A stretch of DNA of 64,000 bases, from NCBI GenBank assembly GCA_039654915.1, contig CM077593.1:119219413-119283412 (forward strand), read 5' to 3'. Shown here piece after piece: positions 10,841 through 22,886 of the stretch. Position 1 is the first letter of the stretch, and every line of letters starts with the position of its first letter. The notes below the pieces were generated by a model that ran no database searches, was not told the DNA's origin, and saw only the letters and a list, made by a program, of their open reading frames with translations. Origin of the DNA: Aquilaria yunnanensis (taxonomy: Eukaryota; Streptophyta; Magnoliopsida; Malvales; Thymelaeaceae). A program made the translations under genes and the position numbers.

Positions 10841-13800
10841 TGCTCGGTACGTTTTATCTAGGCACTTGGGACGTTGATGTTCACTTTTTTCTTGATGTTT
10901 ACAGTTGAATTTGAAAGATGTCATGTAGATGTTGAATTTGGTATGTTGTTCTCTATGGGAAACATGATTTTTATTGTTTAGCCTTCTCTTCAAAGCTGGC
11001 TCTTTGTAATTTATGCAACAGCATTGTAGTTTGTAACTTGTTATGTTTGAGAATGATAAACAGAACCGTGATTGACAGTGTCAGTTTACACTTATGTTTA
11101 CAATTTTCAAATGCAAGAGCATGAGGCAATATGGTTCTTGTTTACGAAACTGTAACCTGAACAGTTGAACTCAAGATATGCTACTATGCAAATGCATAGT
11201 TAAGTTGAAGCCGTGTATAAAATCAGAATCAGAGAATAACTTGATTGATGAGACTATCTTTAACAGAACCATACTTTGGGCATGCTCTGTCCCTGCTGGA
11301 TGATACATGCAGGCATTGTTTATGTAAGCATGAAAAGCTTTCAAAGAGAAAATAGTGCCAAAATGTGGAGTTTATGCCTCACCAGCTGTCCAGGAATTGA
11401 ACTGGATATGGTAGTCTGATAGTCAGTATTTATTGTCCTCTTGAAGTTGTATGTAGCCCTTACGTTCTAGTTCACTTTATATGACATCGATGTCTATATA
11501 CAAGGAACTAGGCTGTGACCATAACCTTTTGGTCTACCTTTATATAAGGGCCTTGGATCTTTTGTTATCAGAGTTGTAACTCCTGCTTCTGCTAATGAAT
11601 GCTGCATTATAAAACATTCCTGCTCTTGTCCTTCGGAATACACCAGAGAAAACTAAAGAATAACCTTATAGTTAACTGATTGTTGTCGGTCTGAAAATCA
11701 TGCTAAATGAGCTTCTTTTCTCCATTGAGGCTCAAACAATTGAAACATATCATCCATCATATGATCAAACCAGCTGATTTTTTTATATATATTTTTGTAT
11801 TTTTTCTGTATGAAATATTACTGGTATGCAGGAGGGGAAGATGGGAAGATAATGGGACATTATTATCCCATACTTATCATGAAGTTAATTTTGGAATCAA
11901 GATGTAGTCAGCCACCAAGGGAAGTGCTAGAAGACTGAGATTTGACTCTTCTGGAAAAGGAGAGAATATGTTAGAATTTGAAATTATGGCCTATCCAGGA
12001 TTGGTTTCTGTCTCCTTCCCTCTAGTACATAATGCACCCCAAAGATGTAATCAATAGTCTGTCTATTCAAGGACGGGGGAAATAAAGCCACCTTTTCTGC
12101 TTTCTTTTCTCTTCTCCCCATTTTCCTGCTTAAGGGGGAAGGGTGTTCAGTTGTGGTGTTGAGTCATTTGCACTAAAGTATTTAATCCTGATTAAGGCTT
12201 ACAGTTGTGTTAATTGTGCCAGCTTGGAAAGTACTTGAGAGTGAATCGTGCTGTCTATAAATGTTCTTGACTTGGTGATAAACAAGTGCAACTCATCCTC
12301 TTGCTTATTACCTCAGAAATCGGTTGTTTTCCAGATCATTCAGGCCTTCTAATCGCTTGCAAGTTTTAGGGTTCAAACATCTTTTGTCACATAAAAGTAT
12401 GGTAGGTTGGATAGTCCCTTATGTGTTTCTTTCCTTGCAGCAAATTAACATTTTCTTCCCTGTGTTTTGATGGTTGTTTTACCGCTGCTCCTTTTGAGAG
12501 AAGTCTGTGCTTGTTTTTCATCACACAGCTTGTTTAGTTTTAGTTTCCACCTGAACAAACTAAATGAGAGAACTGTATGGGCAGTCATGTTCTCTTGTTT
12601 TGTGTTTACATCATGATTCCATTATTTTCGCTTGGTACATTTTTCCAACAGAGCTTCATTTCCTTTTCCCTCATCCACTTCTTTTTGCACTGAATGCATT
12701 AGAGAACTGAGTCTACAGTTGGTGTGTATGATTGGATTAGATTATGAATGACATACAAGATAGATTAGATTATAATTGGCATGTGATAAGTAACATAAGC
12801 AGAATAGGAATATGAGCTAATGCTTGTCATACCTTCAGTTGGTGAATGAAGGAAAATTAGGATTAAACGAATTATTTAGGTTTTCAAGGATGAGTAATCC
12901 TTCAATTGAGGATCCGTCCTATCCTTCTTCTTGGAAATGACTGGGTCTCGTCTAATATCACAAACCTCAAAGCAGTAGTTAATAAGGGCAGTGTCGATCT
13001 GTATCCACCAAAGAATTGGAAGAAATTATGCTGTAGGTTTTTATCACTTAGAAGGAGTTTCAGGACATCATGTTACAAAGGGATAGAATCAGAAGGTGCT
13101 GCATTGTGTTGAATAGCCTAAGAGAAGAACTCTGAAAACCGAAAAAATTGAACTTTAGCAAGACTGGAAAAGCCAACATGGTTGGAGATAATTTTCTCGC
13201 ACCATTCAAGAAATTTTAACCAAGGTGAAATATTTCTTGGTCTTGTTATGCTGGTAGATCATGCAATTTGCAATCACCATCTGACAACTGTTGGTTCCTT
13301 CCTAGTCTTCTTTGTCAAGCAGCAAGATGTGGAAACAGAAAGGCAAGTTGATCAATTCAGGATTCTCGGCCAATCTCTGCAAAAATGTTCCACTAGAGAT
13401 GCACATTTCACGTTTCCAGTGACTGCAGTTAATCTCAAGCAGATGTCCTTCCTATGTGCATAATCCATATGGAGGCGACTGAATTCCTTTCATAATATCA
13501 AGGTTTGTAATATGAACGTCTTTTGCCTATTGAGTTGCTTCAAGTATTGCTTGGTTCATAGTTAATTGTGGAAATTTCATGCATAGGGAGAGTTACTGGA
13601 TAATCTAGAGAAGTTTATGGTTTCTTGTTTCACGGGAGAAAGCCTTGAACCAGATAATTGATTATGTTACTGAACAAGGTTATCTTCTCCAACCGTGCTC
13701 TGGAGTAGTAAAGCTATCCTGCCAATGACGTCTGGTGTTAGAAGCCTGTTAGAATCTGCAATAGCCTTGGCAACTTAACATAAAAGATCAGTCACTGTAC

Positions 13801-14868
13801 TTTCAGTTTCAAAGACCACAAGTCCCGCAAGGTATTTGAATATCCACCTTGTTTGTCTTGTTGACCTAGGTTGATGAGCTCCCTCCAGGTGCAAGATCCG
13901 AATTCCATGTGAGGTAAGTCAAAGGATCACACATATTTGTGTTCAAATGGAATACAGACCGTGTTTGCTCATTATATATATATATATCTCGGTATTAGTC
14001 TGGATCGGAGAATATGCTTACCTCAATAGGCCTAACTTAATTGTAGTGACACATAAATAAGATCTTTTTATCATTTGATCCAGAGGGCTGTAGACTGTAG
14101 TTCACCTGGGGAATACAAGAAATTTGTACAGTTTACCATGATCAAAATAATCACACGATATTTTTCGTAGTAGTAGTAAATTGAACTTCACTGTTCACAG
14201 TGGTCATTTTTCAGTCAAAACATTCACCAGCTATTCGTGATTTGATGAGTTCTTGTATCAATAATTGGCACACCAAGGAAATTTGCATAAGTATTGCTAG
14301 TGTTTTGCACGTGTAGTTGAAGGTTAGTCCAATGGGTACTGCGATTGGGGATACAGGGATGAGAAAGCTTGAAACCTAGCTACATAAATGTAAGGTCAGA
14401 CATCATCTCTTCGAGTTCATAAATTTAAGATACAAAAAAATTTATGTTAAATAACAATTAGTAAATCTAATTTATTACTCTCTTTGTCCAAATTTGTTAC
14501 TGTCTCATTTTACCAAATGGGGCAAGGAAAAGAAAAATTTATATTTTGTTTTCATTTTTATACTTAATATTTTGCATGTAAATCAAGAGAATAAAAAATG
14601 ATATTAAAATAATACTTCATCCATCTCATATTCCTTGTAACAATTTTTTTTTGGGCAGTCTCAATTTCTTTACAATTTTTCTTTATTTAGTAAACTTTTC
14701 ATACTCAATTTACTATAATACCCTCATATTAACCTCAGCTTTAAAACATAAATATAATAAAAATTCCTTGAACTTCTGTTTATTTTCCCCCAAATCATCC
14801 CCAAACTTCTCGACAAAAGCTCTAAACTCCATCTCTCTCATTCCAGACTAAATAAGAAATTGATGCCA
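10841..14868. other. Intergenic or 3' region without a recognisable protein gene
   Basis: About 4 kb with no open frame showing similarity. Base composition is less extreme than the deep intergenic DNA, and there are transcript-like signals: TATA-type motifs near 11540 (TTTATATAAGG) and 12255 (TCTATAAATG), and a splice-donor-like GAGGTAAGTC near 13911. An untranslated or non-coding transcript is possible but unsupported. A short (TA)n lies at about 13975-13988. MITE-like ends (TACTCTCTTTGTCC and TACTTCATCCATCTC) occur at about 14475-14650. Confidence 0.45.
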
Positions 14869-15280
14869 ATCCCAATTAGAGGTGGGACCTAGGCCGGGTT
14901 GACCTGGCCCAAATCGGGACCGGACCGGAAATCAAGCCGTGCCAAACTCGGTCAAACCGGCCCGGCCTCGCTCCGGCCAAAGCTCGCTAAAATGTGGGCC
15001 GAATACAAGCTCGAGAAGAGGAGGAGATGTAAAACGGATCGGCTTGGACCAGGATGCGACCTGCGACCTGCCCCTCCCAGTCAGACCTGATCGGGCCTGG
15101 CTTGCTGCCTGACGGCTTCTGCGCACAATGGAAACCTGCAATTTTTTTTTAATGGGTTAATTACACAGCATGCCCTCCAACGATTTTCTGCTCCATTTTA
15201 GCCCCCAAAATTCTATTTTCACCCCTCCCAACAACTAAATTTCAAGGACTTGTTAGTTAAAATAATTTTTTCCTTCCTCC

Positions 15281-15290
15281 TATAAATACC
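15281..15290 (+). promoter_or_regulatory. TATA box of the hAT transposase gene
   Basis: TATAAATACC sits about 190 bp before the transposase ATG at 15469. It is followed by a CT-rich stretch typical of a plant 5'UTR. Confidence 0.5.
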
Positions 15291-15468
15291 AATACCATTT
15301 TCACTCTATCCTCACACAATCACTCAATCTCTCTTCTTCCTCTACTATATTCTCTCAAGCATTCTCCTTATTTTCTTAATTTCTTCCAAATTTCTTACTA
15401 ATCTCCCTCAAATATCTTCATAATCTCTTCTTAATTTTGCATTAATCACTACTATTAGTTTGTGATTT

Positions 15469-17560
15469 ATGGCTTCAAAAGGAAAGGGTAAGTCAACAGA
15501 GAGTTCATTTTCCCGCACCATCGGCCTCCGAGTCTTGTTCTATCGCCATTCTCAGTCCGTCGATAAAAGTATCTCAATTCAAGAGTTGCATAATGATGAT
15601 GCCGGAATCGATATAATGAATTACGATTTGGGTGTTGACGATCAATTATCTGATGATGAAGGACCTGCCATGGAAGAAACCCAAGTATAAGGTAAATCCC
15701 CGAGACTAACTGCTTGAGTTTGGGAGCATTATGAGCTCATACACAAAGGGAGTTGAGGTACGGGAAATGCAAATATTGCGGGAAAAAATTGGTACATAAA
15801 AAGAATTCTAGCATTGGAACGCTTAAGCGGCATATTGAAAACCAATATTCTAACGTCCTTCCTAGTGCCGAGACTAGTTCTGGAGGACAAACACAACTTG
15901 GGTCTACAACTGGCGCCGGTGGGCTAAGTATATTTCATTTTAACCAATAATCTTGTAGAGAATGTATGGTTAATTGGATGATGCTTACCGAAAAACCTTT
16001 CTCACAATCTAAAGATGTTCATCTAGAATTTTGGATAAAATCACAATTAACTTCTGCATTTAGAAAAGTATATAGGAAAACTGCTAGGAAAGAAAGCTTT
16101 AGACAATTTGAAGCCGGAAAATCAGATTTGCAAGTCTATTTTTCCACCTTTGATCATTGTGTGACATTTACTTCTAATATGTGGGCATCATCTATAGGTC
16201 AATCATTCTATTGTGTTACTTCTCATTGGATTGATTTTGATTGAATAATGCAAAAACAAATTTTGTTATTTAAGGTTATTGAAACAAATCATACTGGTTA
16301 TCAAATATTCAATTGCATCTTAGAAACTTTACGTGATTATTTTTGTACTGATAAAATCCTGTGCATTTTATTTGATAATGTTTCAAACAATGATATTGCC
16401 GCTCGCATTTTAAGTCAAACATTGAAACCATCTCTCAACGGTGCATTCTTTCACATTAGATGCATGTGTCATATTTTGAACATTTATGTGCAAAAGGGTT
16501 TAAAAGTTCTTCAAAATGAGATTCTGCCTATTTGAAACTCATTGAAATATTTGATGTCCAGACTTGCTGTGTTTCATGAATTTTTTTTTTGAAAATAAAA
16601 AAGGATTTTTCTTGTAAACGGTTTAAATTGGATTGCCCAATCCGCTGGAACTCCACATATTTGATGTTACAAGATGCATTCATGTATGCAAATTTGTTGT
16701 CATATTTCATGAATTTAAAAATGGGTTGTGAATTTCTTACGATTGAAGTTTGAGAAAAATATTCCAAACCGATAAATTGCTTAAGTTTTTTATAAGGCAA
16801 CTGAATTTTTCTCTGGTGTTTACTACTTAGCCATTCATCAAGTTTTGTTTCATTTAATGAACATTACATATGTTTTACATTAGTTTAAAGATGATGAGTT
16901 GTTAAAACCGACTGTCGAAGCCATGCGGACTAAGTGGCTTAAGTATTTTGAAAACATTCAACTTATCTTTTTAGCCGCTTTTTTACTTGACCCATATGTC
17001 AAATTAACGGGCACAACAACATTGCTTGAAGAAATTTTTCATACTTATTTAGAAATGTCTCATATAAATGTTTTGGCTATATCTGCTATTGCTTCTGAGT
17101 ACTTGCATTCTGTATACAAGTTACATTGTGAGCGGCATTCGGATAAGGTAAGATTTGAAGCTCCTCAAAACGAGACTCTAAGGAGATCAATCTCCTCAAG
17201 ATTCAACCCGGCTCTTCAAACGCTCAAATGACCCCGACCGACGACTTCGGGATTAGCTGAGGTTAATAACTATCTCAATACATCATTCGAGGCAAGTGAC
17301 CTCGACATCTTGGAGTGGTGGAAACAAAAGAGATCAATGTTTCCGATCTTGTCGATAATTGCATAGGAGGTTTTTGTCGTTCCAGTATCAACCGTCTTAT
17401 TTGAGGCAGTGTTTAGTGCCGAAAAACGGCTGATATCAAATAAACGATTAAGATTGACACCCGATGCGGTAGAAGTATGCGTATGTAACTGAGATTATGG
17501 CCTCACAGCACTTGAGTAGTAAGACCAAAAGAATTCGGATGAGGAGGTAATATCCGATAT
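15469..17560 (+). pseudogene. hAT transposase (BED finger + RNase H-like + dimerisation domain), degenerate
   Basis: Ac/hAT-type transposase, recognisable in blocks that lie in different frames. In order: an acidic N-terminal block from ATG 15469; a BED-type zinc finger at about 15760-15840 (KCKYCGKKL then GTLKRHIE); the RNase H-like core at 15966-16535 (TSNMW, HWIDFD, then ILFDNVSNN and HIRCMCHILNIYVQKGL); more core at 16899-17231 (WLKYFENIQ, LLDPYVKL); and the C-terminal hAT dimerisation domain at about 17250-17520 (SDLDILEWW, FPILS, VPVSTV, AVFSAEKRL, SNKRLRLTPDAVE). A stop falls inside the dimerisation block (TAG near 17365). The stretch 16536-16890 is badly decayed. No functional product is expected. 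Confidence 0.85.
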
Positions 17561-17940
17561 AGAGACTTAATTTTTTTTTTTTAATCATACATGTAGTTTG
17601 TATTTGATCTGATTATGCTATTTAACACAGATCATAGGTTTCTATTATTTATCATCTCCGGAACGTTTTTACCATTTCAAAATGTAAGGCCCGTTTCGAT
17701 TATTTGTAAGTGTTGTTTGGTTTTTTAACTTAATAAAACTTACACCGAATGTGGTGTTTTTTCTTAAAAATATTTATGACATATATAATTAATTATGTTT
17801 CTAATTTAAAAAAAAAAAAAACTCCAAACCCTTCCTATTCTGCCCTGGACCCGACTCGGGACCGCCCTGCTTGCGACTGGGCCTAGGACCAGTAGGGCCC
17901 GAGCCAGTCTTAGGTCGGGCTGACCCGGTTCCCACCTCTA

Positions 17941-19102
17941 ATCCTAATCGCTCTATTAATTACTAGCGATAGGAGGCCGAGATTGGCACCGATGTAACGG
18001 CGAAGATCAGTAACGAGCTCAATTTTTTTGCCCCTTAGCCTGCTCGACTTGAGGTAATGTGGCCAAAATGGTTTTTCTTTGATTTTTTCTTCAATTTTGC
18101 TCTTTTATGTGATCCGGTTATGATTTTGTGTATGGTATTTATAGTGCATTCTGACATCCATTGTGCTTGTCGCCTTGTTAATGTCATTGCCTTTAATGTC
18201 GTCCGATGAATTGTTAAGAGTTTATTTTGGTTTTCAACCTAATATGTGGGTCAACTTTTCCCAGAATCCTAATGATCTCAATTGTAAACATTTGTTGCAT
18301 TGAGCTCGCTAGATTGGAAAGGTGTAAAAGGAAAGTTGGCTACATTAAAAATAGCTTTCCTTTTGCACCAATGTTAATGTCTCTACTAATTTTTTTTTTC
18401 TAAAATAGATGCATATGAAGGCATACATGATTGCTATTTACTTAATCTTCTCATTCTAGTGGTAATTCCCTTTGTTTTTATCATAAGAATTTAAATCTTT
18501 TCAAATATGTTTGCTGTTTGCATGCTCATCTCGTGATAGGCATTTTATCCATATGATGTCAGCCACCAAAACCGATTAATCAGAGTGATAGATTGATATG
18601 TTGTTCTTTCCATACCTTGCACTTGTTACAGTTTATATTCTTTAGTCAGTCAGTTTACTTAGTTAGTTAATTGGCTCTTTGTACCATCTAAAAAGATACG
18701 GTTTAGTTGCTTGAAGAAGGGATGGGATAACAAGATAAAACTTCAAAAGTAGGAAACAGGAAGACTATGTTGATTGTATTAATCTTGGCAGTAGCTATGG
18801 TGTTAGGATAACAGGAATAAATTTTATTTAGAAAAAATCATAATGTATGTTTAAATTTTATTGAGCCTCTTGATTAATGAAGCTTTTGTCATCACCTAGG
18901 CTTAGTTTTTGTTAAAGTATGTTGGGTTTGGCAATAGCATTGATTTACTGGATCTGGAAATCAAAACTTAAAATGCTTGCTTAGGATATTGACTTTTTTT
19001 TCTCTCCAGTTTTCTCCTTTCTCTGCCTTCTGTCATATATGGTTGTCCTAACTTAGTATTTCTACTATGTTTGTGTCATCTTCCATTGGGTTGTGGTGGT
19101 AG
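17941..19102. other. Intergenic or intronic sequence right of the hAT element
   Basis: A GC-richer patch at about 17950-18052 ends in CTTGAG followed by GTAATG, a possible splice donor. It may be an untranslated first exon of the small locus at 19.1 kb. The rest is AT-rich with no gene seen. Confidence 0.3.
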
Positions 19103-19265
19103 GTTAAGTACCATTATGAATGCCCAAAACATCTTAGCAACTTCTGATCGAAGAGGGAATGACATGCTCCAATGTCCAAATACAGTGACAGAACTACTTC
19201 AGATTCCTTCAAAGCAGGCAACAGACTTGGTTGCCATTTCTCCACAAGAAACTACACCACAGCAG
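19103..19265 (+). CDS. Possible coding exon of an unrecognised small gene
   Basis: A candidate exon bounded by an acceptor (GGTGGTAG ending at 19102) and a donor (CAG followed by GTATGC at 19266). ATG at 19116 opens exactly 50 codons to the donor (MNAQNILATSDRRGNDML...), with balanced plant-like codon use and none of the A/T-run bias around it. If the intron is not spliced, the frame runs on to a stop at 19391. I do not recognise the protein. A non-coding upstream exon could lie at about 17950-18052, and a downstream exon could follow the GTTGCAG near 19398. It could instead be chance coding-like sequence in a non-coding transcript. Confidence 0.35.
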
Positions 19266-20559
19266 GTATGCTTTTCTCGTATCTCGTCGGATTCCAGCAC
19301 ATCTCTGCTAGGCAGGACTTGTGTTCCAGCATTTGTGAAACCAAGCAATATAGGAATGTTGTGCTCATACTATCTAGTCTCCCAGGTGTAGTTGCAGGAG
19401 ATGAATTCTGGATGAAGGCTGCTTCATATTTGGTAATATTAAAGCCTGCTAGAGAGTTTGTAGCTTGCGAGGTCATATATCCAAAGCTGAGGATAAAATG
19501 GCTACATAATCAAGTGTAAAATTTCAAAATGTAGTGTAGTACTTGTATGTTGGTTTATGGCGGTAGAAGTGGGTTAAGTTTGCCTCTCAAGAATGTAAAT
19601 AAATTGTTTCTCTTGAGTTGTTTCTTTTAGCATGTATTTAGGCTAAGTTGTAAGAACTAGTTCTTTTACTGTATATTTTGTTGTGTATATTTTGCTGGTA
19701 GATAGGTTTTTGTTGAACCTGTTTTTCATGTAAGCTTAAATGACTTTACCTTGGTTTAGTGTATAATGAAATGAAGATCAGCTATTGGGCAACTGACTTT
19801 GTTGTGTTATTGTTGATTATTCTTCTTCTTCTAATTCCATTTGTAGGCTCCAGTTTTTTTATTCACCCTACAGGCTAGAGTACCAAGTTTTCAAAAGATA
19901 TCTTGCAGGTGCATGGACTTTGAGTAATGTTTGTGACCCCAGTAGCCTAAGCTAGTTTTGAGTTTAATGGAACTAAACTGGATTATGTTGTTCTTTTTAT
20001 ACTATCAAATGAACTAATGTTCTTTACTATATGAATTGGTTTACTGTAGAATTTGTTTTTTAGGAGAAAAACGGTTGGCTAGAATGTTAGCCTTGGTAAC
20101 AAATGGATTTGTGTTCCTAACATTGTGTTGGATAGTTTTGATCCTGTGTATGTGTGTGTTGGTGGAAAACACTGGATACTTCATTCCCTATCTTTACTAC
20201 AGATTTGGCTTATTAAGTTTGACTGAGAAAGGGCATGTCTCACAAACTTGTGGAAGAGTTTGAATGGATGCTAATTTTTTGAGTAAGGTGTTAAATTGTT
20301 AACAAAACCGTCACTACTATGTTACTTTAACAAAACTACATAATTTACTTCAAAAAATGATTTAAATGTTCACATAAACCCAAACTATGTTGGTAATCAA
20401 ATTTCATTTACTAAAAGATGATCAGAAGTAGGTTTTAAAGTTGAACAAAGACATTGGGGTTAAAGGTTAAAGCATGAGTCAAACTTAAGCAACATTTAGC
20501 AAGAGAAGCTATTTTTGAATTAAATCCACATTATAGCATTAGCAAAGTTAAAGGTGAAC
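19266..20559. other. Downstream part of the small locus and intergenic DNA
   Basis: Contains acceptor-like TTGCAG (near 19398) and TTTGTAG (near 19845) motifs that could belong to the 19.1-kb locus. No further coding similarity was recognised. Confidence 0.3.
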
Positions 20560-21660
20560 ACGTGAACAAGTCCATTTTTGAGTCGTAAACTGATCTGGAA
20601 ATTTTCAAGCCAAAATTATTTTTCCTTCTCAAAGTCAAACATGTGTTTGACCTGCTCCAACATGCCATTTTATGCAGGTTTTTCAACTTATAGCCCACAA
20701 CTTAAGGGTCATTTTGAAGTTCTACTGCTTCAAACTCAGCCATACTTTCCAGTTATATCCCTTTAGTCATTTAAGACTTGTTCCAGCTTTAAACCCTCAA
20801 ATTCAAAGTCTTCTTCAAGGAGTTTGAAGCATGTTTTGTTCTGCTGGTTGTCTTAGCAAAATTTTTGGGTTTTAAGGATTTTTTTAAGTTCCAAGGCTCC
20901 AAATGACTCCAAACTTTGCAGTCATATTCTATTTGTCATAATAAACTTAGCTCATGCCCAAAACACCCATTTGGAAGCTTGCCATCCAAAGTTTGAAGCA
21001 TGTTTCTTTTGTTGTCAGTTTTAGCAGAAATTAAGAAATCAAAAGGCCTTATTGAGTTCTAGTGCTCCAAATTTAATCAAATTTTTCAAGAATCTTGTCA
21101 TTACTATTTAGAGGTTGTTCAAACTAAAAAATCCCCATTATGAGGCTTTCCTTGTTATATTTGAAGCAACAATGCTCTTGCCAATGTCTTGACATAAATG
21201 TTCATCTTAAGGGTGGCTTTGGAGTTTTGTTGTTCCAATTCATACCAAACTTTGGGAGAATCTTATTTCAACCATTTGAAACTTGTTTAAAGCTTTAAAT
21301 CTCATTTTAGGACTGTTCTTCTTGAAGTTTGAAGCAACTTTTCATATACAGGCCAATGTAGCAATACTTAAACTTAGGGCGGTCATTTACTTTTCTACTG
21401 CTTCAAACCCAACCAAAACTTGGATTACATTTTCTATTGAATTAAAAAACTTGCTCTAATTCTTATTCCTCATTTTTGTAGCCATTCTGCTGAAGTTTGA
21501 AGCATGAAAAATTTTACAGGCTTAAGAGCTAAAACACTTGGTTTGTTGAGTTTACTATCTTCTACATGTCATAACTCAAATAAAACTTTGTAATAATGTT
21601 TCATTATCTTCATATACGCTTCTCAACTCCTGAAACCCAATAAATGGCTTATACCAAGTT
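20560..21660. repeat. Diverged tandem array with a 168-bp period (about 6 copies)
   Basis: The core motif (G/A)TTTGAAGCA recurs at 20822, 20991, 21159, 21327 and 21495, a spacing of 168-169 bp. A second landmark in each unit, CTTAAGGG... then GAGTTCTA... then CTCCAAA, recurs in step (about 20701, 20870, 21040, 21207 and 21375). Units are diverged but colinear, with almost no net indels. No frame is open across the array. Unit length is in the range of plant satellites and nucleosome spacing. Confidence 0.75.
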
Positions 21661-22886
21661 CAACAAATCTTTTCCTAATCTAGCTCTTAGGTTATTTGAA
21701 GTCACCTATAACTCTATGGTCTCTATGATCAAAATATAGAATCACTAGACTAAATTAATTGTTTTAAGGTCAAGATTGTCATAAAAAGAAGCTTGTGTGT
21801 TAGGGACAGGAAAATTAACAATTGCACAAGTTTAAATTGACCACAACAAGTTAGCCATCCATTCACTAGGCCGGGAATCACATTAATACAGAAAATAGTA
21901 CATGAAATTCATCATTTACAGAATCTGTGAACTAGATTACTTACAAAAGTTAACAAAATATCCTACAAAAAATGGCTGACATCTTGTCCAAGTACTGCGT
22001 ACACTACTTACATTTGCAAAAGTTCAACCACAAGAAATAAACTTATGCAAACTCACAACCAATAAGGACTAACTATTGCATCAACCATGTTTAACCTTCC
22101 AGCCATAATGTTATATACCATAGCCTGACTAAATATTTACACTGATTTTTATAGCAAAAACAAAAATCTTTTTGGGCAGTACATAAGCCAAGAACGGGCA
22201 ACTGCCTCCACTTACAGTACCTTTTTTTGGCTTTATTTCTAGGTACTCTCGTTTCAGCCTCCAAGGTTTGCCACCATGTACAAGACCTTGAGCACTTATC
22301 AATCTCCAGCCCTTTGCCCTAATTAAGGGGATAGAGGGATATGGGGGAAGTCGGTGTTTAAACCCCGATCTCCTCCATATAATGCTCTAATGCTAGTTTA
22401 GGTGTTTTCCTGATTTCAAAAAGGCGGTCATTCCTCATTTCCCTTACATTAAGTATTTTCTAACTCTTATACCTAGTAGAGATACTTCTGAGTACCAAAA
22501 AAATTAAAAAGACTCTAGATGTTCTATTTTGTTATCAATAAAATTGATTCGAAAGTGTTCCCCTTTTTTTTTATCAATGCAGTGGCTTATTAACTCATAT
22601 GAATCAAAAAGCGCTAACCTGTTGCCCGTGCCAGATTCTAGGTGCATGAATATGAGATATGAGTAAAGAAAACATCAACACACTTCATAAATCATGCCCA
22701 AAACTGAGGCTCTCTAATGAGCAAAGTATATATTAAAAGCCAAATGGAATTCAGGGAAAACAAAAACAAGGCGCTGCGATTTTGGGAAGGGTTTCCCTAA
22801 GCATAATTAAAAATAACTAATACAAGGTTACAAATGCCTCAAGAAGGAGAAGAAGGCCCAACCCTGGGGAGGGGTGAACATTCAGC
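21661..22886. other. Intergenic DNA and 3' flank of the UTP18 locus
   Basis: No protein gene was recognised. On the minus strand at about 22430-22270 there is a weak pol III-like arrangement (TAGCATTAGAGC then GGTTTAAACACC, followed by pyrimidine runs) that may be a decayed SINE. 22800-22886 is the likely 3'UTR of the minus-strand UTP18 locus. Confidence 0.35.

Larger units (their letters stand above)
14877..17940 (+). mobile_element. hAT transposon, decayed autonomous type, with TIRs and 8-bp TSD
   Basis: A 3064-bp element. The left end starts TAGAGGTGGGACC and the right end, read inward, starts TAGAGGTGGGAACC. The flanks are ATCCCAAT (14869-14876) and ATCCTAAT (17941-17948), an 8-bp duplication with one mismatch, as hAT elements make. 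Both subterminal regions are rich in GACC/GGCC-type motifs, in sharp contrast to the AT-rich flanks. The interior carries a BED-zinc-finger hAT transposase broken by stops and frameshifts. Confidence 0.9.

Noticed and set aside
10343..10993. 216-codon minus-strand frame opposite the F-box gene
   Set aside because: It is antisense to a clear coding exon, with no recognised domain.
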